This document shows, piece after piece, positions 46,089 to 54,474 of a stretch of DNA of 64,000 bases. The translations under genes and the position numbers were made by a program. Source of the DNA: Hydrogenophaga crocea (GTDB lineage: Bacteria > Pseudomonadota > Gammaproteobacteria > Burkholderiales > Burkholderiaceae_C); assembly GCF_011388215.1 (NCBI RefSeq), contig NZ_CP049989.1, positions 3,782,001 through 3,846,000 of the forward strand. Direction: 5' to 3'. A model generated the notes under the pieces. It made no database searches. It was not told where the DNA came from and saw only the letters and a program-made list of their open reading frames with translations. The first letter of the stretch is position 1. Each line of letters starts with the position of its first letter.

Positions 46089-47606
46089 ATGCCGTCCCCC
46101 GTCCAGCCGATCGATCACTTCATCCAGGGCCAGCGCGCCGCGGGCCAGTCGCCGCGCCACCAGGACGTGACCAACCCCGCCACCGGCGCGGTGACGGGCC
46201 GTGTCGCCCTGGCCCACGCGGCCGACGTGGACCGCGCCGTCGCCGCCGCGCAGGCCGCCTTCCCCGCCTGGGCCGACACGCCGCCGATCCGCCGCGCGCG
46301 GGTGATGTTCAAGTTCCTCGAGCTCGTGAACCAGCACAAGGACGAACTCGCGCGCCTGATCACGGCCGAGCACGGCAAGGTGTTCACCGACGCGCAGGGC
46401 GAGGTCTCGCGCGGCATCGACATCATCGAATTCGCCTGTGGCATCCCGCAGCTGCTCAAAGGCGACTTCACCGACCAGGTCTCCACCGGCATGGACAACT
46501 GGACCCTGCGCCAGCCGCTGGGCGTGGTCGCGGGCATCACGCCCTTCAACTTCCCGGTGATGGTGCCCATGTGGATGTTCCCGGTGGCGATCGCCGCGGG
46601 CAACACCTTCGTGCTCAAGCCCAGCCCGCTCGACCCCTCGCCCTCGCTGTTCATGGGCGAGCTGCTCAAACAGGCCGGCCTGCCCGACGGCGTCTACAAC
46701 GTGGTGCAGGGCGACAAGGAAGCGGTGGACGCGCTGCTCGTGCACCCCGACGTGAAAGCCATCAGTTTCGTGGGCTCGACGCCGATCGCCAACCACATCT
46801 ACGAAACCGGCGCGCGCCACGGCAAGCGCGTGCAGGCCCTGGGCGGCGCCAAGAACCACATGGTGGTGATGCCCGACGCCGACCTCGACCAGGCCGTGGA
46901 CGCGCTGATCGGCAGCGCCTACGGCAGTGCCGGTGAGCGCTGCATGGCCATCAGCGTGGCGGTGCTGGTGGGCGATGTGGCCGACAAGATCATGCCCAAG
47001 CTGATCGAGCGCACCAAGACGCTCCAGGTGCTCGATGGCATGAACCTCGCGGCCGAGATGGGCCCCATCGTGACCGAGGCGGCGCGATCGCGCATCACCG
47101 GCTACATCGAGGCCGGCGTGAAGGAAGGCGCGAAGCTGCTGGTCGACGGCCGCGGTTTCGACGGGGCGCAGGCCGGCGCGGGCTGCGAGCAGGGCTTCTG
47201 GCTCGGCGGCACGCTGTTCGACCACGTCACCACCGGCATGAAGATCTACAAGGAAGAGATCTTCGGCCCGGTGCTCTCGTGCGTGCGCGTGCCCGATTTC
47301 GCGACCGCGGTGCAGATCATCAACGACCACGAGTTCGGCAACGGCGTGAGCTGCTTCACGCGCGACGGCAACGTGGCGCGCGAGTTCGCGCGCCGCATCC
47401 AGGTGGGCATGGTGGGCATCAACGTGCCCATCCCGGTGCCCATGGCCTGGCACGGTTTCGGCGGCTGGAAGAAGAGTCTGTTCGGCGACATGCACGCCTA
47501 CGGCGAAGAGGGTGTGCGCTTCTACACCAAGCAAAAGAGCATCATGCAGCGCTGGCCGGAGTCGATCGGCAAAGGCGCCGAGTTCGTGATGCCGACGGCG
47601 AAGTAA
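46089..47606 (+). CDS. mmsA: Methylmalonate-semialdehyde dehydrogenase (CoA-acylating)
   Basis: A 505-residue aldehyde dehydrogenase that converts methylmalonate semialdehyde to propionyl-CoA, or malonate semialdehyde to acetyl-Co[22 protein letters not shown], the catalytic Cys285 in [14 protein letters not shown], and the C-terminal [19 protein letters not shown] are typical of MmsA. The length is normal. It is followed after 70 bases by a GMC oxidoreductase, so the pair may oxidise an alcohol first and then an aldehyde, as in valine, myo-inositol or glycol-type catabolism. It is controlled, presumably, by the divergent LysR. Confidence 0.93.
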   Translation: MPSPVQPIDHFIQGQRAAGQSPRHQDVTNPATGAVTGRVALAHAADVDRAVAAAQAAFPAWADTPPIRRARVMFKFLELVNQHKDELARLITAEHGKVFTDAQGEVSRGIDIIEFACGIPQLLKGDFTDQVSTGMDNWTLRQPLGVVAGITPFNFPVMVPMWMFPVAIAAGNTFVLKPSPLDPSPSLFMGELLKQAGLPDGVYNVVQGDKEAVDALLVHPDVKAISFVGSTPIANHIYETGARHGKRVQALGGAKNHMVVMPDADLDQAVDALIGSAYGSAGERCMAISVAVLVGDVADKIMPKLIERTKTLQVLDGMNLAAEMGPIVTEAARSRITGYIEAGVKEGAKLLVDGRGFDGAQAGAGCEQGFWLGGTLFDHVTTGMKIYKEEIFGPVLSCVRVPDFATAVQIINDHEFGNGVSCFTRDGNVAREFARRIQVGMVGINVPIPVPMAWHGFGGWKKSLFGDMHAYGEEGVRFYTKQKSIMQRWPESIGKGAEFVMPTAK

Positions 47607-47676
47607 GCTCCAGCCCGCAGACCGCGGGCGACCTTGCCCGCCTCGACCGACAACAAGCGACAGAGCGAGACAAGGC

Positions 47677-49338
47677 ATGAGCAGCGACACCACCTTCGAC
47701 CACATCGTCATCGGCGCGGGCACCGCGGGCAGCCTGATGGCGAACCGCCTGAGCGCCGACAAGACCAAGCGGGTGCTGCTGATCGAAGCGGGGCGCAAGG
47801 ACGACTACCACTGGATCCACATCCCGGTGGGCTACCTGTACTGCATCGGCAACCCGCGCACCGACTGGCTCTACCAGACCGAGGCCGAGCCCGGTCTCAA
47901 CGGCCGCTCGCTGCGCTACCCGCGCGGCAAGGTGCTGGGCGGCTGCTCGAGCATCAACGGCATGATCTACATGCGCGGCCAGGCGCGCGACTACGACCAC
48001 TGGGCCGCGCTCACGGGCGACGAGGCCTGGCGCTGGGACAACGTGCTGCCCGACTTCAAGAAGCACGAGAACCACTACCTCGGCGACGAAGCCAACGCCG
48101 CGCAGCGCGACCCGCACTTCAAGGCCTACCACGGCCACGGCGGCGAGTGGCGCGTGGAGAAGCAGCGCCTGCGCTGGGACATCCTCGACGCCTTCGCGCA
48201 GGCCGCGCAGCAGGCCGGCCTGCCGCACAGCAGCGACTTCAACCGCGGCGACAACGAGGGCGTGGGCTACTTCCAGGTGAACCAGAAGGACGGCCTGCGC
48301 TGGAACACCGCGCGCGCCTTCCTGCGGCCCACCTGCTACGGCCGGCCCAACTTCGAGCTCTGGAGCAGTGCGCAGGTGATGCGCCTGAACACCGAACGCG
48401 ACGAGACCGGCCGCCTGCGCTGCACCGGCGCGCAGGTGTGGGACGGCGAGCAGGTGGTGAACGTGCGCGCCACGGGCGAGGTGGTCCTGTGCGCGGGCAG
48501 CATCGGCTCGCCGCAGCTGCTGCAGCTGTCGGGCATCGGCCCCGCGGCGCTGCTGCAGCAGCACGGCATCGCGGTGCAGGCCGACCTGCCCGGCGTGGGC
48601 GCGAACCTGCAGGACCACCTGCAGATCCGCGCGGTCTACAAGATCCAGGGTGCGCCCACGCTCAACGTGCTGGCGTCGAGCGCGCTGGGCAAGGCGCGCA
48701 TCGGGCTCGAGTACCTGCTCAAGCGCAGCGGGCCCATGAGCATGGCGCCCTCGCAGCTCGGCGCGTTCACGCGCAGCGACCCGTCGAAGCCGCACGCCAA
48801 CATCCAGTACCACGTGCAGCCGCTCTCGCTCGACGCGTTCGGCGAGCCCTTGCACACCTTCCCGGCGTTCACCGCGAGCGTGTGCAACCTCAATCCCACG
48901 AGCCGCGGCACGGTGCGCATCCGCAGCGCCGACCACCGCGATGCGCCGCTGATCGCGCCCAATTACCTGAGCACGGCCGAAGACCGCCAGGTCGCGGCCG
49001 ACAGCCTGCGCGTGACGCGCCGCATCGTGGCGCAGCCGGCGCTGGCGAAGTTCCGGCCCGAGGAGTTCAAGCCCGGCCCGCAGTACCAGACCGACGAGGA
49101 GCTCGCGCGGCTCGCGGGCGACATCGCGAGCACCATCTTCCACCCCGTGGGCACCACCAGGATGGGCCGCGACGACGACCCGATGGCGGTGGTGGACAGC
49201 CACCTGCGCGTGCGCGGCGTGGCGGGTCTGCGGGTGGTCGACGCGGGCGTGATGCCGACCATCACGAGCGGCAACACCAACAGCCCGACGCTGATGATCG
49301 CGGAGAAGGCGGCGGGCTGGATCCGCGCGGGGGTTTGA
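47677..49338 (+). CDS. GMC-family FAD-dependent alcohol/choline dehydrogenase
   Basis: A 553-residue GMC oxidoreductase. The FAD motif is VIGAGTAGSLMANRL at the N-terminus. PRGKVLGGCSSINGMIYMRG and GSIGSPQLLQLSGIGP are the two GMC signatures. The catalytic His is in FHPVGTTRMG (His489), with the second residue in SGNTNSPTLMI. It is probably a membrane-linked or soluble alcohol dehydrogenase (BetA-like). It lies in the mmsA operon. Substrate unknown; an alcohol that yields malonate or methylmalonate semialdehyde fits the context. Confidence 0.88.
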   Translation: MSSDTTFDHIVIGAGTAGSLMANRLSADKTKRVLLIEAGRKDDYHWIHIPVGYLYCIGNPRTDWLYQTEAEPGLNGRSLRYPRGKVLGGCSSINGMIYMRGQARDYDHWAALTGDEAWRWDNVLPDFKKHENHYLGDEANAAQRDPHFKAYHGHGGEWRVEKQRLRWDILDAFAQAAQQAGLPHSSDFNRGDNEGVGYFQVNQKDGLRWNTARAFLRPTCYGRPNFELWSSAQVMRLNTERDETGRLRCTGAQVWDGEQVVNVRATGEVVLCAGSIGSPQLLQLSGIGPAALLQQHGIAVQADLPGVGANLQDHLQIRAVYKIQGAPTLNVLASSALGKARIGLEYLLKRSGPMSMAPSQLGAFTRSDPSKPHANIQYHVQPLSLDAFGEPLHTFPAFTASVCNLNPTSRGTVRIRSADHRDAPLIAPNYLSTAEDRQVAADSLRVTRRIVAQPALAKFRPEEFKPGPQYQTDEELARLAGDIASTIFHPVGTTRMGRDDDPMAVVDSHLRVRGVAGLRVVDAGVMPTITSGNTNSPTLMIAEKAAGWIRAGV

Positions 49339-49367
49339 GATTTTCTTGCGGGGCGTTGGCTCAGGGC

Positions 49368-49507
49368 CGATGGAGCGGGTGCCCGTGCTCCGGCGTGCTC
49401 GCGGGCGGCTGCTTGTGCGAGCAGACAGCGCTCCGTCAACGCCGTGATCGAGACGCCCCTTCTGGGGCAACCGCGAATGGCGCCTGCGCACGGGCACCCG
49501 CTCCATC
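49368..49507. repeat. Hairpin repeat unit 1
   Basis: A 140-base unit bounded by perfect 20-base inverted ends (CGATGGAGCGGGTGCCCGTG and its complement at 49488-49507). The 100-base core is about 75% identical to that of unit 2 in reverse orientation. A palindrome CACCAGCGCTGGTG (49529-49542) lies exactly between the units. The 49339-49749 gap holds these units and nothing else I can see. Confidence 0.75.
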
Positions 49508-49561
49508 GACCCCGGCGAAGGGCAGGCACACCAGCGCTGGTGCGCCCATGCTGCTTCGGGG

Positions 49562-49702
49562 CGGGTGGTGGGGTTCGTGGGCGCAGGCGCCATTCGCGGT
49601 TGCCCCAGAGGCTGCGCACCAACCAATGCGTTGACGAAGGGCTGTCTGCGCGCATGGGCAGTCGCCCGCGAGCACGCCGGAGCCCGCGAACCCCACCACC
49701 CG
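49562..49702. repeat. Hairpin repeat unit 2 (inverted)
   Basis: A 141-base unit bounded by 20-base inverted ends with one mismatch (CGGGTGGTGGGGTTCGTGGG and CCCGCGAACCCCACCACCCG). Its core, read on the minus strand, matches unit 1. Its end sequences differ from those of unit 1 although both pair within the unit. Confidence 0.75.
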
Positions 49703-49749
49703 ACCTCGCGAGGTTCCCGCGCGAAACCTCAGCGCGCGAACCCACCCCC

Positions 49750-50073
49750 TCAACGCAAGCCGCCCACGTACCGGTCCTCGCCCCCGGCGTCCGGCGACGC
49801 GGCGGGCGAGCGCAAGGCCTCGGCCGCCACCTCGAGCAGGGTCCGCCGCGGCGACGCGCCCATCGCGAAGATCGCCGCCTCCAGTTTGTCGGCCAGCGGC
49901 AGCAGATCGGCGTGGCCCTCGCTGCGCGCCTTCTCGCGCGTGAAGCGCACGATCTCGCGCGCGTACTCCGGGTTCACCGTGAGCCACTCGGTGTCCGTCA
50001 CCCGGCCCGTCTTGCGGCGCAGCAGCACATGCAGGTGCGCCGCCACCGCGAACAGCTCGTTGCTGCCGCTCAT
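49750..50073 (-). CDS. Conserved-looking hypothetical protein after amt
   Basis: A 107-residue soluble protein that I do not recognise. The first part is helical (NELFAVAAHLHVLLRRKTG), with DTEWLTVNPEYAREIVRFTR in the middle and a helix LLPLADKLEAAIFAMG. The last 15 residues look disordered. The ATG lies 7 bases after the amt stop, so it is probably co-transcribed with amt. In many bacteria glnK lies at this position; this protein is not a PII protein. Confidence 0.6.
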   Translation of the reverse strand: MSGSNELFAVAAHLHVLLRRKTGRVTDTEWLTVNPEYAREIVRFTREKARSEGHADLLPLADKLEAAIFAMGASPRRTLLEVAAEALRSPAASPDAGGEDRYVGGLR

Positions 50074-50080
50074 GCCGCGC

Positions 50081-51472
50081 TCATCCCCCCAGCTTCTCGT
50101 TGTGCAGCGACAGGTCCAGGCCCTGGCGCTCCTCGCCTTCGCGCACCCGCAGGCCCGCGAAGCGCGACACGATGAACAGCACCAGCGTGGTCATGACCAG
50201 GCTGTAGGCCAGCACCGCCACGCAGGCGATGAGCTGCGTGAGCACGCTGCCCGAGGCCCCGCCGATCGCCGGGTCGGCGAAGACGCCGGTGAGAATGGCG
50301 CCCACCAGCCCGCCCACGCCGTGCACGCCGAACACGTCGAGCGAGTCGTCGGCGCGCAGCAGGCGCTTGAGGCCGGTGGCGCCCCAGTAACACGCCAGCC
50401 CGGCCAGCACGCCGATGGCCAGCGCCGCGCGCGGGCCCACGAAGCCCGCGGCCGGCGTGATGGCCACCAGGCCCGCGACCACGCCCGAGCACAGGCCCAG
50501 CAGCGTGGCGCGCTTGCGCGCCCACCATTCGGCCGCCATCCAGGCCAGGGCACCCGCGGCCGCGGCGATGTGCGTGACCGCGATCGCCAGGCCCGCGCGG
50601 CCATCGGCCGCGAGCGCCGAGCCGCCGTTGAAGCCGAACCAGCCCACCCACAGCAGGCCGGTGCCGGCCATGGTCAGGCCCAGGTTGAAGGGCAGAAAGG
50701 GCTCGCGCCCGTAACCCTGGCGCGGGCCCAGCGCATAGGCGCAGACCAGGGCCGCCGCGCCCGCGTTGATGTGCACCACCGCGCCGCCCGCGAAGTCGAG
50801 CGCCCCCAGTTGCGCGAGCCAGCCGCCGGGCTCCCACACCCAGTGCGCGATCGGCGCATAGACCAGCACCAGCCACAGCCCCATGAAGCCCAGCAGCGCG
50901 CCGAACTTCATGCGCTCCACCAGCGCGCCCACCACCAGCGCGCAGGTAATGACCGCGAAGCTGAGCTGGAACATGGCGAACACCGATTCGGGCAGGTGCG
51001 GTGCCACGTGGCTCACCGCCACCTGGCCCGCACTGCCGAGGAACTCCAGGCCCGAAAAGCCGATGCGCTCGAAGCCGCCGATGAAGGCGCCGGCCGCGCC
51101 GCCGGGCGTGAAGGCCAGCGAGTAGCCGAGCGCAAACCACAGCAGGCTCACGAGCGCGGCGATCGCGACCACGCTGGCCAGGGTGTTGATGACGTTGAAA
51201 CGCCGCACCATGCCGCCGTAGAACAGCGCGATGCCCGGCAGGGTCATGAGCACCACCAGGGCGGTGCTCACCATCACCCAGACGGTGTCGGCGCGGTTCA
51301 GTGTGTCGGCCGTGGCCAGGCCCGGGCCGGTGCTCGCCGGGGCCTGCGCCAGGGCGGGCAGGGCGAGCGCGCCCAGCACGAGCGCCGCGCCGGGTGCGGC
51401 ATGCTTCACGAATCGGAGCAAGGATCCCAGACAGGACGAGGCTTTGCGGCCAGAAGCTTGCGTTTGGTGCAT
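50081..51472 (-). CDS. amt: Ammonium transporter
   Basis: A 463-residue Amt/Mep/Rh channel with a signal-like N-terminal extension (APGAALVLGALALPALAQ) and eleven helices. ALFYGGMVRRFNVINTL, GGAVVHINAGAAALV (with the first pore His) and FGVHGVGGLVGAILTGVF (second pore region) are the family's key segments. DTVWVMVSTALVVLMTLPG opens helix 1. It is preceded by a sigma-54-type promoter and an NtrC-like site, which fits induction under nitrogen limitation. A hypothetical gene follows by 7 bases. Confidence 0.94.
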   Translation of the reverse strand: MHQTQASGRKASSCLGSLLRFVKHAAPGAALVLGALALPALAQAPASTGPGLATADTLNRADTVWVMVSTALVVLMTLPGIALFYGGMVRRFNVINTLASVVAIAALVSLLWFALGYSLAFTPGGAAGAFIGGFERIGFSGLEFLGSAGQVAVSHVAPHLPESVFAMFQLSFAVITCALVVGALVERMKFGALLGFMGLWLVLVYAPIAHWVWEPGGWLAQLGALDFAGGAVVHINAGAAALVCAYALGPRQGYGREPFLPFNLGLTMAGTGLLWVGWFGFNGGSALAADGRAGLAIAVTHIAAAAGALAWMAAEWWARKRATLLGLCSGVVAGLVAITPAAGFVGPRAALAIGVLAGLACYWGATGLKRLLRADDSLDVFGVHGVGGLVGAILTGVFADPAIGGASGSVLTQLIACVAVLAYSLVMTTLVLFIVSRFAGLRVREGEERQGLDLSLHNEKLGG

Positions 51473-51504
51473 GCACTATCCCCCAAGTGTGTGGGGCCGC
51501 GGCC

Positions 51505-51520
51505 AGCATTTCCTGTGCCA
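51505..51520 (-). promoter_or_regulatory. Sigma-54 promoter of amt
   Basis: On the minus strand TGGCACAGGAAATGCT has the GG at -24 and GC at -12 separated by 10 bases, matching the consensus TGGCAC-N5-TTGC except for one base. It lies about 33 bases before the amt ATG. Confidence 0.7.
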
Positions 51521-51551
51521 GCGGCCACCGCGGTGCAAGGGAAACCCCGGA

Positions 51552-51568
51552 TGCACCTGCTCGGTGCG
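51552..51568. promoter_or_regulatory. NtrC-like enhancer site for amt
   Basis: TGCACC-TGCTC-GGTGCG contains the perfect NtrC dyad GCACC-N5-GGTGC, centred about 65 bases upstream of the predicted amt transcription start. A second palindrome CACCGCGGTG (51526-51535) lies between it and the promoter. Confidence 0.65.
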
Positions 51569-51683
51569 AACGGCTACATTCCATGTATTCGCTGGTTCCC
51601 CCTGGGGTATCTGGCGCTTGGAGACCGAGGAGACACCAACAGCCGGCACCGCCGGTCGTGCCCACAGGCACCCCACACGACAG

Positions 51684-51712
51684 AAAGAGCCGACCCAAAA
51701 GGTCGGCTCTTT
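51684..51712 (+). terminator. Rho-independent terminator between amt and arsR
   Basis: A stem of 12 base pairs (AAAGAGCCGACC and GGTCGGCTCTTT, loop CAAAA) is followed by TTC. The T tract favours the plus strand; an A tract on the other side gives weak activity the other way. No gene ends here: the region lies between divergent promoters. Confidence 0.75.
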
Positions 51713-51721
51713 TTCTTGGTG

Positions 51722-51748
51722 TTGATATTTCGACTTTTCTCGTATGAT
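51722..51748 (+). promoter_or_regulatory. Candidate arsR promoter
   Basis: TTGATA (51722-51727) and TATGAT (51743-51748) resemble -35 and -10 boxes with a short 15-base spacer. The -10 ends 7 bases before the ATG at 51756. Transcription would begin at or next to that codon. CGTATGATCGTAT may be bound by ArsR. Confidence 0.45.
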
Positions 51749-51755
51749 CGTATCT

Positions 51756-52097
51756 ATGCCCGACGATCCCCAACGCGACCAAGCCGTCCGCTCCCTCGCC
51801 GCCCTCGCCCACCCGGTGCGCCTCGACGCCTTCCGGGCGCTGGTGGTGGCCGGCCCCGACGGCCTCACGCCCGGCGTGCTGCAGGAACGCCTGGGCATTC
51901 CCGGCACCACGCTGTCCTTCCACCTCAAGGAGCTGGCCGGCGCCGGCCTGGTGAGCGTGGAGCGCGCGAGCCGCAACCTGGTCTACCGCGCGGCCTACGC
52001 GCACATGAACGGCCTGCTGGCCTACCTCACCGCCCACTGCTGCCAGGGCCAGCCCTGCGCCGTGACCGCTGCCGGCGCTCCCGCCTGCGAATGCTGA
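51756..52097 (+). CDS. arsR: ArsR-type arsenic regulator
   Basis: A 113-residue winged-helix repressor. ALAHPVRLDAFRALVVAG is the first helix pair, with the DNA-binding helix in LGIPGTTLSFHLKELAGAGLV. Cys residues lie near the C-terminus (HCCQGQPC and CEC), which could bind arsenite. I use the ATG at 51756; one at 51744 adds four residues. No ribosome site precedes it. It starts the arsR-arsC-acr3 operon and overlaps none of them, with arsC 14 bases on. Confidence 0.88.
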   Translation: MPDDPQRDQAVRSLAALAHPVRLDAFRALVVAGPDGLTPGVLQERLGIPGTTLSFHLKELAGAGLVSVERASRNLVYRAAYAHMNGLLAYLTAHCCQGQPCAVTAAGAPACEC

Positions 52098-52111
52098 ACC
52101 GACCGATCCCC

Positions 52112-52621
52112 ATGAACACGCCCTTGAACGTCCTGTTCCTTTGCACCCACAACTCGGCCCGCAGCATCCTGGCCGAGGCCACGCTCAACCACCTGGGGGC
52201 GCCGCGCTTCAGGGCGTTTTCGGCGGGCAGCAGCCCGCGCGAGAACCAGCAGCCGAACCCGCTGGCGATCGAGGCGCTGCAGCGCGCGGGCATCGCCACC
52301 GAGGGCTTGCACAGCAAGAGCTGGGACGTGTTCGCCGGCCCCGACGCGCCGCGCATGGACCTGGTCATCACCGTGTGCGACAACGCCGCCGGCGAGACCT
52401 GCCCGTATTGGCCCGGCCAGCCGGCCACCGCGCACTGGGGCTACGCGGATCCGTCCGAGGTGCCGGGCACGCACGGGCAGCGGCTCGAGGCCTTCCGCCA
52501 CACCCTGCTGGCGATCCGCCGCCGGCTGGAGCTGCTGGTGAACCTGCCCCCCGATCGCCTGGACCGGCTGGCCCTACAGCACAGCGCGCGCGCGCTGGCG
52601 GGCGAAGAGGCCCGCGCATGA
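52112..52621 (+). CDS. arsC: Arsenate reductase, thioredoxin-coupled LMW-phosphatase type
   Basis: A 169-residue enzyme that reduces arsenate to arsenite. LFLCTHNSARSILAEA carries the phosphatase-type CX5R loop (Cys11, Arg17). Cys89 and Cys97 in TVCDNAAGETCP form the second pair needed for the thioredoxin-coupled mechanism. HWGYADPSE provides the general acid Asp. An alternative start at 52091 overlaps arsR. Its stop overlaps the start of acr3 by 4 bases. The length of about 30 extra residues at the C-terminus is normal for this group. Confidence 0.93.
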   Translation: MNTPLNVLFLCTHNSARSILAEATLNHLGAPRFRAFSAGSSPRENQQPNPLAIEALQRAGIATEGLHSKSWDVFAGPDAPRMDLVITVCDNAAGETCPYWPGQPATAHWGYADPSEVPGTHGQRLEAFRHTLLAIRRRLELLVNLPPDRLDRLALQHSARALAGEEARA

Positions 52622-53646
52622 TCGGCTTCTTCGAACGCTACCTCACGCTCTGGGTGGCGCTGTGCATCGTGGCGGGCGTGGCGCTCGGCCAGCTCGCGCC
52701 GGGCGCTTTCCAGGCCGTGGCCGCGCTCGAGGTCGCGCGCGTGAACCTGGTGGTGGGGCTGCTCATCTGGGTGATGGTCGTGCCCATGCTGCTGAAGATC
52801 GACTTCGGCGCCCTGGGCCAGGTGCGCCGGCAGGCGCGCGGCATCGGCGTCACGCTGTTCGTCAACTGGGCCGTCAAGCCGTTTTCCATGGCCCTGCTGG
52901 GCTGGCTGTTCGTGCGCCAGCTGTTCGCGCCCTGGCTGCCCGCCGACCAGCTCGACAGCTACGTGGCCGGCCTGATCCTGCTGGCCGCCGCGCCCTGCAC
53001 CGCCATGGTGTTCGTGTGGAGCCAGCTCTGCCGCGGCGACCCGTACTTCACGCTGTCGCAGGTGGCGCTCAACGACGCCATCATGGTCGTGGCCTTCGCG
53101 CCCATCGTGGCGCTGCTGCTGGGGCTGTCGTCCATCACCGTGCCCTGGGACACGCTGCTCGCCTCGGTGGTGCTCTACATCGTGCTGCCCGTGATCGTGG
53201 CGCAGTTCTGGCGCCGCGCGCTGCTGCGGCGCGGGCCGGCACGCCTGCAGGCCGTGGCCGCGGCGCTCGGACCATGGTCGATCGCGGCGCTGCTGCTCAC
53301 GCTGGTGCTGCTGTTCGGCTTCCAGGGCGAGGCCATCCTGGCGCAGCCGCTGGTGATCGCGCTGCTCGCGGTGCCCATCCTGATCCAGGTGGTGCTCAAC
53401 GCGGGCCTGGCCTACGCGCTCAACCGCCGGCTCGGCGTGGCGCACTGCGTGGCCGGGCCCTCGGCGCTGATCGGTGCCAGCAATTTCTTCGAGCTCGCGA
53501 TGGCCACGGCCATCGGGCTCTTCGGCTTCCAGTCGGGCGCGGCGCTGGCCACGGTGGTGGGGGTGCTGATCGAGGTGCCCGTGATGCTCGCGGTGGTGGC
53601 GGTGGTCAACCGCAGCCGCGGCTGGTACGAGGCCGGCGCGGCCTGA
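52618..53646 (+). CDS. acr3: Arsenite efflux pump Acr3
   Basis: A 342-residue membrane transporter with ten helices, of the ACR3 (BASS-like) family rather than ArsB. It exports arsenite by proton exchange. LILLAAAPCTAMVFVWSQL has the essential Cys in helix 4, with GDPYFTLSQVALNDAIMV following. AVPILIQVVLNAG and GASNFFELAMATAIGLFG are ACR3 signatures. It overlaps arsC by 4 bases. A fragment of the GC-rich repeat begins at its stop. Confidence 0.93.
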   Translation: MIGFFERYLTLWVALCIVAGVALGQLAPGAFQAVAALEVARVNLVVGLLIWVMVVPMLLKIDFGALGQVRRQARGIGVTLFVNWAVKPFSMALLGWLFVRQLFAPWLPADQLDSYVAGLILLAAAPCTAMVFVWSQLCRGDPYFTLSQVALNDAIMVVAFAPIVALLLGLSSITVPWDTLLASVVLYIVLPVIVAQFWRRALLRRGPARLQAVAAALGPWSIAALLLTLVLLFGFQGEAILAQPLVIALLAVPILIQVVLNAGLAYALNRRLGVAHCVAGPSALIGASNFFELAMATAIGLFGFQSGAALATVVGVLIEVPVMLAVVAVVNRSRGWYEAGAA

Positions 53647-53667
53647 GCCGCGGCGGAGCGTGGGGGG
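53644..53667 (+). repeat. Remnant of the GC-rich intergenic repeat
   Basis: Starting in the acr3 stop codon, GGCGGAGCGTGGGGG matches the tail of the elements at 14491 and 56449. The other half is absent. Confidence 0.55.
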
Positions 53668-53688
53668 CCCGGCAGCGACAATCGCCGC

Positions 53689-54453
53689 ATGCCCCTGGAC
53701 CTGCTGCTCGCTTCCGCCGCCTCGCTGCTCGCCGGCTTCATCGATGCGATCGTGGGCGGTGGCGGTCTGGTGCTCGCCCCCGCGCTGTTCGCGATCTTTC
53801 CCAACACGCACCCGGCCACGCTGTTCGGCATCAACAAGGGCGCGGCCGTGTGGGGCACGGCCGTGGCCACAGCGCAATACGCGCGGCGCGTCGACATGCC
53901 CTGGGCCGCGCTGCTGCCTGCGGCCGCCATGGCCTTCGCGGGCGCCATGGCCGGGGCCTGGACGGTGACCGTGGTCTCGCCGGGCTTTCTGCGCCGCGCG
54001 CTGCCCTTCATCCTCGGCGCGGTGCTGCTCTACACCCTGATGCGCAAGGAACTGGGCCGCGAGCACGCGCCCGCGTTCTCCGGCGCGCGCCAGGCCGCGG
54101 CCGCCAGCCTGCTCGGCGCCACCATCGGCTTCTACGACGGCTTCTTCGGCCCGGGCACGGGCAGCTTCTTCGTGTTCCTGTTCGTGCGCTGGCTGGGCTT
54201 TGATTTCCTGCACGCGAGCGCGAGCGCCAAGCTGCTCAACACCGCGTCCAACGGCGCGGCGCTGCTGCTGTTTGCGTGGAAGGGCCACGTGTGGTGGCAC
54301 TACGCGCTGGTGATGGCGGTGGCCAATGTGAGCGGCAGCCTGCTCGGCACGCGGCTGGCGCTCAGGCACGGCAGCGGCTTCGTGCGCGGTGTGTTCATCG
54401 TGGTGGTGAGCGCGCTGATCCTCAAGACCACCTACGACGCCTGGCTGCGCTGA
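53689..54453 (+). CDS. TauE/SafE family permease
   Basis: A 254-residue membrane protein with seven or eight helices. AGFIDAIVGGGGLVLAPALF and GATIGFYDGFFGPGTGSFFVF are the family's repeated motifs. Members move sulfur-containing organic anions such as sulfoacetate, or sulfite. The gene lies alone, 42 bases after acr3 and convergent with mrdA. Given the sulfur genes elsewhere, a sulfite or organosulfonate role is plausible but unproven. Confidence 0.9.
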   Translation: MPLDLLLASAASLLAGFIDAIVGGGGLVLAPALFAIFPNTHPATLFGINKGAAVWGTAVATAQYARRVDMPWAALLPAAAMAFAGAMAGAWTVTVVSPGFLRRALPFILGAVLLYTLMRKELGREHAPAFSGARQAAAASLLGATIGFYDGFFGPGTGSFFVFLFVRWLGFDFLHASASAKLLNTASNGAALLLFAWKGHVWWHYALVMAVANVSGSLLGTRLALRHGSGFVRGVFIVVVSALILKTTYDAWLR

Positions 54454-54474
54454 GCGCGGCCCCACTGCCCGGCT

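Noticed and set aside
49339..49749. Several short open frames across the hairpin repeats
   Set aside because: They read through the repeat in every frame, lack ribosome sites and have Cys/Pro-rich compositions typical of non-coding repeats.
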